In this document: piece after piece, positions 43,059 through 53,960 of the stretch
Layout: each line of letters begins with the position of its first letter
Numbering within the stretch: the first letter of the stretch is position 1
From: Verticillium longisporum
Lineage: Eukaryota > Ascomycota > Sordariomycetes > Glomerellales > Plectosphaerellaceae
NCBI GenBank assembly: GCA_019188255.1
Contig: JAETXT010000004.1
Span: 5,642,001-5,706,000 of the forward strand
Length of the DNA stretch: 64,000 nt
Direction: 5' to 3'
The notes under the pieces: model-generated
Database searches by the model: none
Told to the model about the DNA's origin: nothing
What the model saw: only the letters and a program-made list of their open reading frames with translations
Translations under genes and position numbers: made by a program

Positions 43059-44702
43059 TTACGTCCTCCAGCGGAAACCGGGATGCTTCCAGTCGAGGTC
43101 GGAAACCTGCCCAGGCGAGAGGCCTGCAAGCTCCTCTTCAACATTGCGGCCCTCCCTCTTCTTGTTATCCCACTTCATCCAGAACCAACCGCATGTAGCA
43201 ATGATCAGAATCATGGTCGCGGCAGCCAAGTTGAGACCGTTGCCGATGGGGAAGTTGGGCGCGTCCTTGACGAGGTAGCTCCAGGTCGAGATGAGGCCAC
43301 CGACGTTGCCGAACATGACCTGAAGACTTTGTCAGCGATGTGTCTCGAAATATCACAGGAAGCAGGGAAGCAGGGAAGCAGGGAAGCAGGGAAGCAGGGA
43401 AGACCCACGTTCAAACCAATGGCACTGCTGCGCGCCGTGTCGCTGACGACGTTGGCGCTGATGTGCGCATTGGACATGGGTCCCATGACCATGGCCGAAC
43501 TGGCGATGAGGAAGGTGGCGGCATAGCGGATGGTGGCCGTCTCGGACGCGAGGAACATGATGTAGCCAGTCATGACGAGGGGTGCGCTCAAGGCGATGAG
43601 CACTTGGCGGCGGTCGAGATACCAACTGAGGGCGGGGAAGGCGAGCACGAAGACGGCGCCCACAGCGTAGGGAGGGACACTGTGGAGCTGCTGCTGGACG
43701 ACGGTGTACTCGGGGTAGATGGTGCGGACGATGGTCGGCAGGAAGAAGGCGAGGCCCTGGACGGTGATGTTGTTGAACAGGAAGATGACAGCGATATGGA
43801 GGGTGACGGGGCTGGTCATGCCGCGCCACAGGCGCTTGCGGTCGAGGTTGTCGAGGACCTCGGTGGCACCGACACGCTCGGCCTTGAGGCGGGCAATGCA
43901 GAGGTCCTTCTCTTCCTGGGTCAGCCACCGGGCCGTTTCAGGTCGATCGGTGAGGGTGACGAAGGCGATGAGAGCGAGGCCGACGGTGATGATGCCCTCG
44001 ATGGCGAAGATCATGCGCCAGCTGTGAAGAGAGCCAAAGTGGTCGAGCGTCAGGATGGCGGAGGCGAGCAGGCCACCAAAGGCGCCGGCGAGGGGTGCCA
44101 TGACCATGTAGAGCGAAAGACGGAAAGTCAGCTCGGCGCGCTGGTACCATCGAGAGAGATAGTAGGCGATGCCAGGCAGCATGCCAGTCTCAAAGATGCC
44201 GAGAAGGAAGCGGACACCGCAGAGGGCAGCCTGAGACTGAACGAAGCCGGTAGCGATGGAGATAGCGCCAAAGGCGAGGGACGTGGCGGGCAGGAACCAA
44301 CCGGGGCCCATCCACTTGCAGCAAATGTTGGCGGGGATCAAAGATGATGTACGAAATGTAGAAGACGGAGAGGACAACGTTGTAGTCGTAGCCCTGGAAT
44401 CCGAGATCCTTTTCCATGCCGGCGATGCGTGCGTTGCCAATGTTGGCTCTGTCAATGAAGCAGAACAGATAGAGGAAGGAGACGGTCGGGACGGTCATGA
44501 GGTCGAGCTTCCAACGGAGTTTCTTCACAGCCACGGGGTCAAACTCGATCAGAGGGTTTCCGTACTGATCGGTTGCGACCTGGCCGTTGCCGGCGGCAAG
44601 GCGAATATTGCCATCTTCATCGGTGACTGTCTTGAGGCCGTGGCTATCGAGGGTCGCCTCGATGTGGCGGTCGTTGGGACGTTCCTTATCAGACGACGAC
44701 AT
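43059..44702 (-). CDS. MFS permease, anion:cation symporter (Dal5/TNA1-like) family, one frame break
   Basis: Exons 44702-43409 and 43318-43059 (intron 43319-43408). The N-terminus is cytosolic (MSSSDKERPND...), then KKLRWKLDLMTVPTVSFLYLF for TM1, CFIDRANIGNARIAGM (the ACS-family signature), RFLLGIFETGMLPGIAYYLS, SWRMIFAIEGIITVG, the long central loop DRPETARWLT, and TM7-12. The frame breaks near 44337-44340: YIIF continues as IPANICCKW, where relatives read IFEIPANI, so two bases are missing or one is extra. Family members carry nicotinate, allantoate, pantothenate and similar organic anions. The intron carries an 8-bp tandem repeat. It is convergent with the GMC gene. Confidence 0.9.
43360..43400. 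repeat. 8-bp tandem repeat inside the MFS intron
   Basis: GGGAAGCA repeated about five times with partial flanking copies, lying wholly within the 90-nt intron 43319-43408 and so making up about half of it. Confidence 0.9.
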
Positions 44703-45370
44703 GACGGCAAAAGGCGTTTGAACCGCGAGAGGTAAGAGAAGGAATGAAGTAGTTTGTCGCCCGATAGCTCTCACGTTAGGTGAGAACGGTGGCGAGTGGG
44801 CTGGAGGGCACGAGTCGTCCTCCACTGTCCGACACCAAGTCGTGACGAGAGCGGATGTGATGGAGGTGGATGAGTGATCAGAGGATGATTCTGGTCAGTG
44901 ATCGTCGAGATGATCCTGATGCCCCTATGAGAAAAAGTCCATGGATGATCAGGGACAGACGACAGTCCATATATCCATTTCGACATGACCGAGCCAAGGT
45001 CGTGTGGTTGGTAGAAGGGGTCAAGCAGGCGTCCGTGGCAGCATCACAAATTTGACCCCCTGGCGGCCATTTCGGGCTTAGTGCCGCATCTGGGGGGCGC
45101 CTGCCCCGCAACCTCGACCTCCTGGTCGCTGCTGCCGTGTCTTGCGGGGTACGGTCTGGCTCCACCAGTGTATGAACTATGAACGGCTGTGATAACGGCT
45201 GTTCAATGCCAAGACATGATGCTGCCTCATTGAGCTCGTGCAGAGAGCTATCTTTGCTGTAGTTTTGGGCTGATGGGAAGAAACTGTGTCTTCAGGCCTT
45301 CGTCCCGAGCTGCTGGGTGAGACCAAGCCGAGCATCATGGCACTGAATCAACGACTGCAGCAAGCACCTG

Positions 45371-45412
45371 AGGTACCTTACCTAGGTACCTACCTAGGTA
45401 GGTAGGTAGTTG
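45371..45412. repeat. CCTAGGTA-type palindromic tract
   Basis: Overlapping copies of CCTAGGTA and TACCTAGG with GGTACC; the same family of short palindromes as at 2483-2602 and 18239-18256. Confidence 0.7.
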
Positions 45413-47893
45413 GTATTCATGGTACTCCACGTGTCCTACCCGTTGCACAAGAAGGCCCGAATCTCAGACCCATCGAATGCAACAACGGCAGAGCGCTGGG
45501 GCAAGATACAGCAGAACCTCGGAGAATTGGCATTTTCTCCGTTTCTCCAGCCTGCCATTGCGATTAACCCTTCTTCCCCTGCCGTCAGCCCTCAAGATAA
45601 GATGCGAAACCGAGGCGTCCTGCGGAACTATGCTTAACCACCATAGCCAGCGTAAACCGATCCATCCATCCCCTGCAAGCAGCAAATAAAGGCGCCCGAC
45701 TTAACAATCACCACCCTCGAGTCAGTTACCGATTACCCCATCCCCCCCATCTATCCACCACGGCGCCAGAAACCATCCGCCGTGGAGAGAGCATGCTAGG
45801 TACCCCAGGTTTCGTAGTGCTGCCGCAGACCCCACGCCCACCAAACCTCCGTCTCCCTTTTCCCCCCTATCCGACGCCCTAGCTAGCTTCATCTGCCTCA
45901 CTCGCACGCTGTCTCCCTCCCTCCCCCGCATTCCACAGTGACGTTTCCCTACCAGCTGAGGTGGCCCCCCTTGCCCTCCTGGGCGCCGTCTCGCACGCCG
46001 TTGTGTACGATGCCGCCAATCACATCACGTCGCAGCCGACCTGCACATGCACATCCGTCCTGCAGTTGAACCCCCCTGCCGGCAAGTATTTCGGCACTTG
46101 ACATGAGCTGGGGGAGAACAGCCTGATAGGGCGTCGTCTCAACTGTGGGTTCGGATTGAGTTCCATCGGATCGCGATTGGGGCTCTGGCGGCTCTCGTCA
46201 TCGTCTTTGTCAAATTAGCCCCCCCCTTGCTGGCAGAAATTCGCCGTGAACGCGTCAAGGCTGCCCGCGACTATGACCTTGCGTGACAAACAGGCCAGAA
46301 TGTTGCGTAAAATTACCGAGGGGAACGTATGCACGGTAAGAGCCGAGGATAATGAGGCTCAAGGTGGGCAGAACCATGACAGAAACATCAGGCGGGGAGT
46401 ATCTTCCGGAGTTTTTTGCTGTAGTGTGGGCTGGTCTAAGGGCGTGCTCCTTGGGTTTCCCATGTTGGATATTTCGCGGCAGCCTTTTGCCTGGTTCGTC
46501 GTGTTTAAACTAGGTGGCATACCTTCTTGGACTCAGTCGGAGTTGTCACATTCTTCCTGCGTCATCAAGATACCATGATGGGGATACTACCTTCCTGATC
46601 ACTACTTCAACTTGTCGCTGCTCGCTATTGGAGAATTCGGTGCGAGTATACAAGGCTGTGATCAATGGAGAGGTTACAAAGTATAACCCCAGGATCAATG
46701 TCAAAAGCTAGTGCTAAAAACTTCATTTTACAGAATCTTAATTAATTGTCTCTACTTTCCGATCGAGTGTCACTGCTGCAACCTACCAGACATCGTAGAC
46801 AGGATGGACACACTGCCGACAGCGAGTGCTGATTTCTCTGACTGACAGCGTCAGGGAACAAAATTCCATAGAGCAGAGAAAACAGAAAAAAGGAGCCCCC
46901 TAAAAAGAGCCAGATTGGCTGCTCCCACTGACGTGTCTACTCTAAATTCATCTTTCCTGGTGGTCCGTCGTGACCCAAGAAGGTATTTATCTAAGAAGCA
47001 GACCATGGGAACAGAATCTGGATCAAGATCGCGTCTCCTGTCTGTCAGACTGCATCTGGTCCGATCCTACATCGGAGCGCACCTTGTTTCACCTCTAAAT
47101 TTTGCTCTGCCCAAGGAACCACACAGCGATCAACGGCGAACCCGACAATTTGAAACAACAGGAACCACCTGTCATTAAGCATAAGAAGAGCGCCGTCTGA
47201 TCTCCACAAGGTATTCTGTCATGTCGTCTTTGCGTAACTGCGAAAGGCCCCAAAGCACTGTCACGTCAACGTGGACCGCACTGCAATCCTTGCCCTCAAA
47301 CAGAGACGCGGTGGAGATGCACAGGGCAGTGAAATGAGAGGCCCGGGCCTTCGGGGGCGACAATGCGAGCGGCACGCATCCATTGGCTGGCACTGCCGAA
47401 GCGATGGGCACGGAACCAGCGTCCCGGAACGGATCATCGTGGGCCGGGGGGCTGTGATGACGTGAGATAAGAAGACTGGGCCTGGGAGGGCGCCCAAGCC
47501 CCAGGGCTCTGGCGAAGTGTTCAGGACGTGTTCAGTGATCATTGTTCAGTGTAGGTCCCTGAGGAGGTACCTTCGTACACCTCACTGCAGGGACGGCCAG
47601 TGCGTTGGGCTGAGCTGGCCGGGCAGCGGCAGCAGCTCCTGTGACGCCGCCTGCCAACGCAGGGCTCGGCGGGAGGGGCACACGGGCAGCGACTGCACAA
47701 GCTGACGAGGGGCCATCCGTCAGCTCTCTTTTCTTCTTCCTTTTCCCTTTGTCCATTGCTTCACCTCGAGCAGCGTTGCTGTTCAGTCTTGAACTGTCTG
47801 TCGCCATTTCTGCATCGTCGTTGGCCATCTGCACAGAAACAACGTTCATCCCATCATCGCGACATCTGCTCCACTGAATAAACCATTCGACGA

Positions 47894-48025
47894 CCCACGA
47901 TTGACGACGGCGACACGACTGACCGACGACACGATTGACGACGGCGACACGACTGACCGACCCACGATTGACGACGGCGACACGATTGACTGACAACAAG
48001 ACTGACGGCAACGACACGACTGACG
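47894..48025. repeat. 33-bp minisatellite in the leader of the DUF7053 gene
   Basis: About four copies of a 33-bp unit (core ACGATTGACGACGGCGACAC); units 1-3 are nearly identical and unit 4 is diverged. It ends 12 bp before the ATG at 48038, so it is probably 5' untranslated. The unit length is a multiple of three. Confidence 0.85.
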
Positions 48026-48037
48026 CCTCGGCGACGA

Positions 48038-49315
48038 ATGTCCGCCATGCTTCGCAAGAAGGAGGTCTACACGACCATCACGTCCATACCGGGCTTCATC
48101 CCCCGACAGCTCGCCATCGACATCCTCCACTCCCACTCCGAAGTCATCACTCTCAACCCCCTCGTGATCGACCACAAGCCCATCCAGGCGCCTCGCGATG
48201 CCGCCTCGGACGAGTACTACTCGACCTGGTATGAGATTACCGAGCGCATGCAGTGGGTGCCCGGCCTCGGCAAGATGGGCTCTGGCAAGATCAAGTTCAA
48301 TGGCTGCTTCCACGACATGCCCTGGGGCCTGCAGACGCACACGTACGCGCCCATGAATGTCGACATCCGCATCAAGTACCGCATCGAGGGCAACCAGCCC
48401 GGCATCGAGCCTCCCGTCCACGCCGAGATTGGCCTCGCCGACCTCGGCGTCCCCGCTGACGGCCTTTACCTGCGCGAGGACATTGAGATCAAGTGCAACA
48501 TTACCGTCATCAGCTACGTCCGCTCCCAGCTCAAGACGGCTTCGAAGGAGATGGTGTCGCGCATCATCAAAAAGGCCGAGCTGCTCGACGCCGGTGTTCT
48601 GTCAGCCATGATTCAAGACGGCAAGATCAAGACCATCAACCCCAACGATCGCTCCTCCACCAACGCCAACACCAACGCCGCCCTCCTCTCGCCGACCTTT
48701 GCGCCCCAGCGCAGCCCGGGCCTCGACGGCCCCGCCTCCCCCGCCATCCCCTACACCGTGCCCCGCGCCAGCACCTACATGGCAGCCATGCCGCCGCCCG
48801 GCCAGCGCCCCGGCACCTCGTCGTCGCAGGGCACCCAAAACACTCAGGGCACGCAGTACGCCGAGCTGCCCACCCAACACCACGCGCCCCAGCAGACCGC
48901 CTTCGTCGCCGAGCTCCCAGGTAACTTCTACCACCCCCAGCCCTCGCCCGGCCAGCCCTCGCCCGGCCAGCCTTCGCCCACGGCCAACGCCTTCCGCTGG
49001 TCGGGCCAGAACTCCAACCAGCCGGGCCCCGGCCAGGCGAGCCCCAGCCTGACGGCCTCCTCGCGCCCGACGTCCATCTCCTCCGAGGCCAGCAGCGGCC
49101 AGAACACGGGCTACGCGTCCCCGGCCCTCGACCACAAGGGCTTTGCCTCTGAGCTGTCGACGCACCCCGAGACGCAGGAGGAGCATCGTCCGCCTCAGCG
49201 GCAGCAGCAGCAGCAGTATTACCCTCCTGATCTGCAAAAGTTCGATCCGGGGCAGCACCGCGTCACGGGCCCGCATGCATATCAGTATAACCCAGCCGAT
49301 TATGCGCCGCGGTGA
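48038..49315 (+). CDS. DUF7053-domain protein with low-complexity tail
   Basis: Intact single-exon 425-residue ORF. Residues 1-180 resemble a fungal domain catalogued as DUF7053: VYTTITSIPGFIPRQ, LNPLVIDHKPIQAP, WYEITERMQWVPG, GKIKFNGCFHDMPWGLQTHTYAPM, and ISYVRSQLKTASKEMVSRII. The N-terminal fold probably belongs to the START/SRPBCC-like lipid-binding class (inference). Residues 210-425 are disordered and rich in Pro, Ser, Gln and Gly, with PSPGQ repeats and a Q5 run. MLRKK at 48047 is an alternative start. The gene follows a 33-bp minisatellite. No known function; the domain recognition is from memory of conserved motifs and is moderately sure. Confidence 0.8.
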   Translation: MSAMLRKKEVYTTITSIPGFIPRQLAIDILHSHSEVITLNPLVIDHKPIQAPRDAASDEYYSTWYEITERMQWVPGLGKMGSGKIKFNGCFHDMPWGLQTHTYAPMNVDIRIKYRIEGNQPGIEPPVHAEIGLADLGVPADGLYLREDIEIKCNITVISYVRSQLKTASKEMVSRIIKKAELLDAGVLSAMIQDGKIKTINPNDRSSTNANTNAALLSPTFAPQRSPGLDGPASPAIPYTVPRASTYMAAMPPPGQRPGTSSSQGTQNTQGTQYAELPTQHHAPQQTAFVAELPGNFYHPQPSPGQPSPGQPSPTANAFRWSGQNSNQPGPGQASPSLTASSRPTSISSEASSGQNTGYASPALDHKGFASELSTHPETQEEHRPPQRQQQQQYYPPDLQKFDPGQHRVTGPHAYQYNPADYAPR

Positions 49316-49915
49316 GCAGTGTTCTTACCTTGGAATTTGCGGATTCGCGTATGCTTCAGCGGCGTACGCTCGCTTATGTTTGGGGAACGTGCAATGGAGT
49401 CTTCATTTTTGGGGTTTACGGATGATACCGCTCTGCTATCTTGTCATTTTATTTTTTGAGTCGTGATTCTTGGATACAATGGATTCTGGGTACGGTCGTT
49501 GGGCTGTGGGTGATCTAGGCGCACACAATACCAATCACTTTGACTTTTGTTTCATGCCTCACACTCGATGTGACATCTGTAATAGGTGGTGATGGAATCG
49601 ACTTGACCACGCAGTCACATGGTTCGCGCAAGAAAACCCAACCCTGACAGAATACCTCACTCCAGAACGGTCCCTACACCGCAAGGCTATGGCAGCAAAC
49701 AACTGAGACCGTCAGCGATCATGCCGCCCAGCCCGATCCACCCACCTAACCGCAACACGCCGACCACGAAGCAGAGCACCCCGTCAAAAAAAAAAGTACA
49801 TACACAAGTCGCAAACCAAACATGAAAATAATAGCCAGCTTTGCTGCAGAATGCCGCCCTCTACATAGTTTTCGTCATCTCCGTGCCCCTTTCAGTCCCA
49901 CGGCACGCGCCGCAT
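49316..49915. other. convergent 3' region
   Basis: 600 bp between the convergent DUF7053 and chromodomain genes. An A10 run at 49787-49796 is the only distinct feature. Confidence 0.5.
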
Positions 49916-51889
49916 CTACGTCCTTCGACTGCGCGTCGAGCGTGCCGGAGGGGGTGCTTCTTTTGCCTTCTTCGCTGGCGGTGCTGCTTCGGGTGCCGCG
50001 GTTGCCTTGCGCTTCGCGGGAGCGGGAGCAGCAGCGGGCGCCTCTTCGACTGGTTCGGAGGTCCTGGCCGCTCGTGACGGGCGCGTCGCTGACGCGGCCC
50101 TGGAGGCGGCTTTTTCTGGGGCCGGCTTTGCTCTGGAAGCCTTGACAGGGGCAGCCTTGGCGAGAGCCTTCCCGGGCACCCTCGCCTTGGGCGCGGCTGT
50201 CGCGGCAGCCTTTGTTGGTTGGGGGGCGATCTCTGGCGCAGCCTCGGCCTTGATTGGGGCGGCCTTTGCAGCGGCCTTCTTGGCCGGGGCCTTGGGCGCA
50301 GCTTTCGTCTTCTTCGCACCAGCCTTGGTCTTCGCACCAGCCTTGGTCCTCGCACCCTTCAAGACCGTCGCCCTGCCGCCCTGCGTCGCCCAGTACTCGT
50401 CCAGATGCTCGGCGCCGTAGCCGCGGACAGCGTCCTCGGGCTCCCATGATATCTGCGCCGGTCCGATCCATGCGACGTGGAGGAGCACGCTGCCGTCGGG
50501 CTGGACCTTGTGGCCTGCGACGTGGAGCACGTGCCACATGTCCGGGTCGGCCATGGCGGCGGCGCGCCCGCCCTTGACGGAGCGCCAGTACTTCCACAGC
50601 GCGGCGGGCGCGTCCTCCTGGACGTTGGCCTCTGGTTCCCAAGAGAACTGGTCTTTCAGGTCTTCCGTGTCCCACTTGACGCGGACTTCGAAGAGAGTCT
50701 CGTCGTCTGTGGATTGGCGGTGCTCGACAATGTCCTTCATCTCGAAGACTTCCGCGCCATCGTTGGTCGTGGGCTGGAGGGTTTCGCCGTTGTTGGCCTC
50801 GGCCTCGGGCGCGTCGTCGGTGGCAGCTGGTTCTGAAGCGACTGGTGTCTCCGCCTTGGGCTTGTCGGTATCTTCGGCGGCGGTTTCCCCGGGAGCCTCC
50901 TCCACAGCAGATTCAGCAGCCTGGTCTGTCTGCTCGGTCTCTTCGCCATTGACGTCGGCTTCCTTCGTCTCGACATCGTCTGCCACCTCTGCACCGGCAG
51001 GAACATCTAGCGACAGATTAGTGACAGTTCGATTGACGCGGAAAGAAATGGTTGGCGCACCTCTAGCCGACTGAGGGCTCTCCGCCGCGCCCTCAAGCGA
51101 ATCGCGAAGCTGGTCCTCGAGCTCGACAGCCGTGCTGTTTGCCTTGATCTCGACTTCCTCCACAACCGTCTCCTCCGTCGCGACAATCATCTCGCCTGCA
51201 GGCCCCTCCGTCTCCACAACAGTCTCGGTGACCGTGGCGCTATATGTCGCGACAGGCTCGGCCTCTGGCGTCTCTGCAACGGCCTCGTCGGCCGCAGGCT
51301 CCTCGGCCTCTTCGATATCCTTAAAGGCCCTCTTGCCTCCGGCCGCGACAGACGGGCTCGTCGGGTCAGGCGTCGCATTGTTACCGCTGCCGCCGCCGCC
51401 AAAGGCACTGCGCACCGAGTTCCAGATGGCGCCGCCGATAGAGGCGGGCTCCTCGGGGACTTCGGGCTGGGGCGTGAGCGTGGGCGGGGGCCTGGGCGCA
51501 TCGTCTTCCATGGGCGCCATGGGCGCCATGGGAGCCAGGGGCGCGACGGGCGCCGCGTCGACCGAGGTGGATCGAGACTTGTCGTGGCCGTCCGAAGGAG
51601 CGGCGGAGGCCGAGGCGGCGCGCGGGTTGTAGCCCAGGTCGCGAGACGGCGGCCTGCGCACCGGTGACGCGAAGGCCATGGTGCGCTTGTGGGGGGCGGT
51701 GAAGTTGGCCGAGGTGACGAGTCCGGACGCGCCGTCGTCGGACGCGACAGACTTGAAGCGCTTGGGAGGACGGGTCGACTGTGAGGTGGCGGGCATGTTG
51801 GAAGGACCGGGTTGCGGGCGGTGGAGTGTCGTTTGCTTGGTGTGAGGCAGTCGTGGCGTCGTTGCTGCGGCGTCACTGGGTTTCGCCAT
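49916..51889 (-). CDS. tandem chromodomain protein with lysine/alanine-rich tail
   Basis: Single-exon 657 residues from the ATG at 51889 (MAKPSDAAATT); the frame is open further upstream but that part is not protein-like. Residues 1-370 are disordered and acidic, with SIGGAIWNSVRSAFGGG near 170. Residues about 380-440 form a chromodomain (FEMKDIVEHRQ..FEVRVKWD..DQFSWEPEANVQ), and 450-505 a second chromo-like unit (WHVLHVAGHKV..LLHVAWIG..ISWEPEDAV). Residues 510-657 are rich in Ala, Lys and Pro, like a histone H1 tail, ending STRSRRT. Probably nuclear and chromatin-binding. The aromatic cage residues of the two domains are only partly visible, so methyl-lysine binding is an inference. Length and order do not match HP1, CHD or Chp1. 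Confidence 0.88.
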   Translation of the reverse strand: MAKPSDAAATTPRLPHTKQTTLHRPQPGPSNMPATSQSTRPPKRFKSVASDDGASGLVTSANFTAPHKRTMAFASPVRRPPSRDLGYNPRAASASAAPSDGHDKSRSTSVDAAPVAPLAPMAPMAPMEDDAPRPPPTLTPQPEVPEEPASIGGAIWNSVRSAFGGGGSGNNATPDPTSPSVAAGGKRAFKDIEEAEEPAADEAVAETPEAEPVATYSATVTETVVETEGPAGEMIVATEETVVEEVEIKANSTAVELEDQLRDSLEGAAESPQSARGAPTISFRVNRTVTNLSLDVPAGAEVADDVETKEADVNGEETEQTDQAAESAVEEAPGETAAEDTDKPKAETPVASEPAATDDAPEAEANNGETLQPTTNDGAEVFEMKDIVEHRQSTDDETLFEVRVKWDTEDLKDQFSWEPEANVQEDAPAALWKYWRSVKGGRAAAMADPDMWHVLHVAGHKVQPDGSVLLHVAWIGPAQISWEPEDAVRGYGAEHLDEYWATQGGRATVLKGARTKAGAKTKAGAKKTKAAPKAPAKKAAAKAAPIKAEAAPEIAPQPTKAAATAAPKARVPGKALAKAAPVKASRAKPAPEKAASRAASATRPSRAARTSEPVEEAPAAAPAPAKRKATAAPEAAPPAKKAKEAPPPARSTRSRRT

Positions 51890-53080
51890 GGTGGACGAGG
51901 GGAAAAAGTCGCGTCGTTGCTTGTAGTACGTGGGGTTGTGGTGCTGTAAGCTGTGGTATGTGGTGGAGATACGGGTAGAGCCTTCCACGAGGGTATCTCG
52001 AGATGCAGAGGACACTGCGATGGCTGAGCCCGAGCCGGCATGAGCTTGATCGATGGCTGGCTGGGTTGGTGACGCGACGTGGCAAGTGGGTTGATAGGCA
52101 GAAGGGTGGGTGGCCGTGTTGTGTTGTTCGTGGTGTTGTGGATTTAACTTTCGCGCCTGCTCTGGCAAGTTCCTTGGAAGCTGCGTTCCTAGTACTCGTA
52201 GTACTCGTAGTACCTCGTAGTACCTCGTAGTACCTCCTGGTAGTGCCTACCGAGTAGTACCTACTACACACTCTGCTGCTCATGCGACCGATCGTGCTGG
52301 TCAGTGACGAGGCCTGCTGAGTCAGCGACCCAGCGACCAGACTGCCGGTCTGCACCTGCGTCTGGGGAACGATCCCCTGTGCCACAGGGGTCGTCCACTA
52401 AATGCACCGCCAGGCCAATGGACGTCTTTCTTCTCGCCGTTGGTCCTGTTCATCGGCAGGGGCACACCATCTGGACTGACCACGGCAAGCCACCAACGCT
52501 CACGTGACTAGAGCCTTGCCTTTATTGTCGTTGTCTTGACTCAAATCGGTTTATAGACCGTTGATTGAGATATTGACCAGGGAAGATACTGGCCAGGCAG
52601 GATGTCGACCAGAGAAGATGTCGACCAGGATCGAGTTCGTCCTGCGACCCGAGTCCAACATATACTGCCTACCAGGTGCCTGCCATAACCAATCTAGCAG
52701 TGTATACCTGCTGGCTCTCAAATAACTGCACAAATATCCATGACAAAATCACGTTAATGGGATTTTGAAACAAATTGTAGGTAATGGATACTTGAACAAA
52801 AAATTGGAACAAAATCACCGATGCAATCCGACCCCCTAAAGCTGTCATGCATTCAGCCCAAATCAGAGGCTCGTAGGTAACTTCACGAGCGACCATAATA
52901 AAGCGATCATCCACAACCCATGTTCAACAATCACCTCTCCATCGCACCACCCATCATCATTCGTCGGATCTCATCGAGATATCAGACTTGGGTATCCATG
53001 TCGAAAATCAACCCATAACTCGCGCGAAAACAGACCGCTCTAAGCAACAAGACCCCATACTGCCCACGACACCTCCCATC
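51890..53080. other. 1.2-kb intergenic region
   Basis: Promoter side of the chromodomain gene. It has a tandem GTACTCGTA repeat at 52190-52240 and degenerate GATGTCGACCAG repeats near 52560-52640. No gene seen. Confidence 0.5.
52190..52240. repeat. 9-10 bp tandem repeat (AGTACTCGT / AGTACCTCGT)
   Basis: Five head-to-tail units, about 300 bp upstream of the chromodomain ATG; a 1-bp length variant separates the first two units from the rest. Confidence 0.85.
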
Positions 53081-53960
53081 TCACGCACTCGCCCTGCCAA
53101 ACTTGACATTGCTAGACGATCGCACACTCCAGACCTTCCTGCCCGTCGCCGCACGACGCGCCGCAATCCACGTGAGCGCCATGACCAGCGGCAAGCCGAT
53201 CCCCACGCCGACGCCGACACCGATCCCCCACGTCTTCTGGTTCGCGGCAAGGTCCCGCGCAGACGCCCGTCGCCTGTTCGCGAGCAGTCCCTTGAGCTGC
53301 GCGTCCGCTAGCAGAAATTCGTGCGAGTGGCCGGGCCGCACATCCGATGACGCGCCCGGCTGCGAGATGGAGATGACGTTCCGCCAGGTGCGGGCCATGA
53401 GCCACGCCGCCTCGATCGTGACGTTGGGCATGGGGTTCGCGCGGTACTCGTCCAGTATCGTCTGCGGCGTGAAGCGGTATTTGCCCGACATCTTCTTATT
53501 GGCGGTCAGGTCTGCGCCGGCCCTGCGTCAGCTTTCGTCTTCTCCCTGGACCACCTGGACCGCTCACGGCTCTGAAGCACAAGGGGAAAGCACACTCACT
53601 GGTAGCGTAGATAATGCGCAAGACCTGATCATCCTCCTTCTCCGGCATCTCGCCCGGCAAGCTGCCGAGCCAACGGATCGTCACGGGAAGCGAGCCGTTG
53701 GCATGCCGCCAGACAATGTCATACCCATGCTCGGAGTCCAAGAGGGCCGTCCTGCCGCCGCCACCGCCTGCCCACAACAAGCTGGCGCCCTGTGGCCAGT
53801 CGCAATCATCGCCAGAGGGGCTGAAGGCGTCGTATCTGCACCATTTGAACGACGACAGGCAAATGCCGTCGCTAGAGCATTCCGAGTCGAATGCCGGATC
53901 GTATGCTGCTGCTGCCAAACCCAACAAGATGAAAGACACAATGTTTTGGATGAATCGCAT
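53081..53960 (-). CDS. secretory-pathway single-pass membrane protein of unknown family
   Basis: Exons 53960-53600 and 53511-53081 (intron 53512-53599, GTGAGT..CAG) give 263 residues. Signal peptide MRFIQNIVSFILLGLAAAA, then a lumenal or extracellular domain with CSSDGICLSSFKWC, TIRWLGSLPG and QTILDEYRANPMPNVTIEAAW, an N-glycosylation site NLT made at the exon junction, and one TM helix near the C-terminus (GIGVGVGVGIGLPLVMALTW) followed by a short basic tail. This is type I topology. The acceptor was chosen because only it keeps the phase. Fungal proteins of this build occur as uncharacterised cell-surface proteins. No enzyme motif is seen. Confidence 0.82.

Larger units (their letters stand above)
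44703..48037. other. 3.3-kb intergenic region with repeats, no gene seen
   Basis: Divergent upstream region of the MFS and DUF7053 genes. It contains a CCTAGGTACCTACCTAGG-type palindromic tract at 45371-45412, CT-rich and C-rich tracts near 45720-45960, and a 33-bp minisatellite at 47894-48025. Several 60-110-residue ORFs occur but none has a recognisable domain or protein-like composition. Confidence 0.5.

Noticed and set aside
43340..44347. 335-codon plus-strand ORF over the MFS gene
   Set aside because: Complement of a conserved transporter; Gly/Glu/Asp-rich shadow with no hydrophobic pattern of its own.
45955..46101. Signal-peptide-like run (EVAPLALLGAVSHA) followed by a short Cys-containing tail
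   Set aside because: No start codon in frame, no downstream exon found; too short to support a gene.
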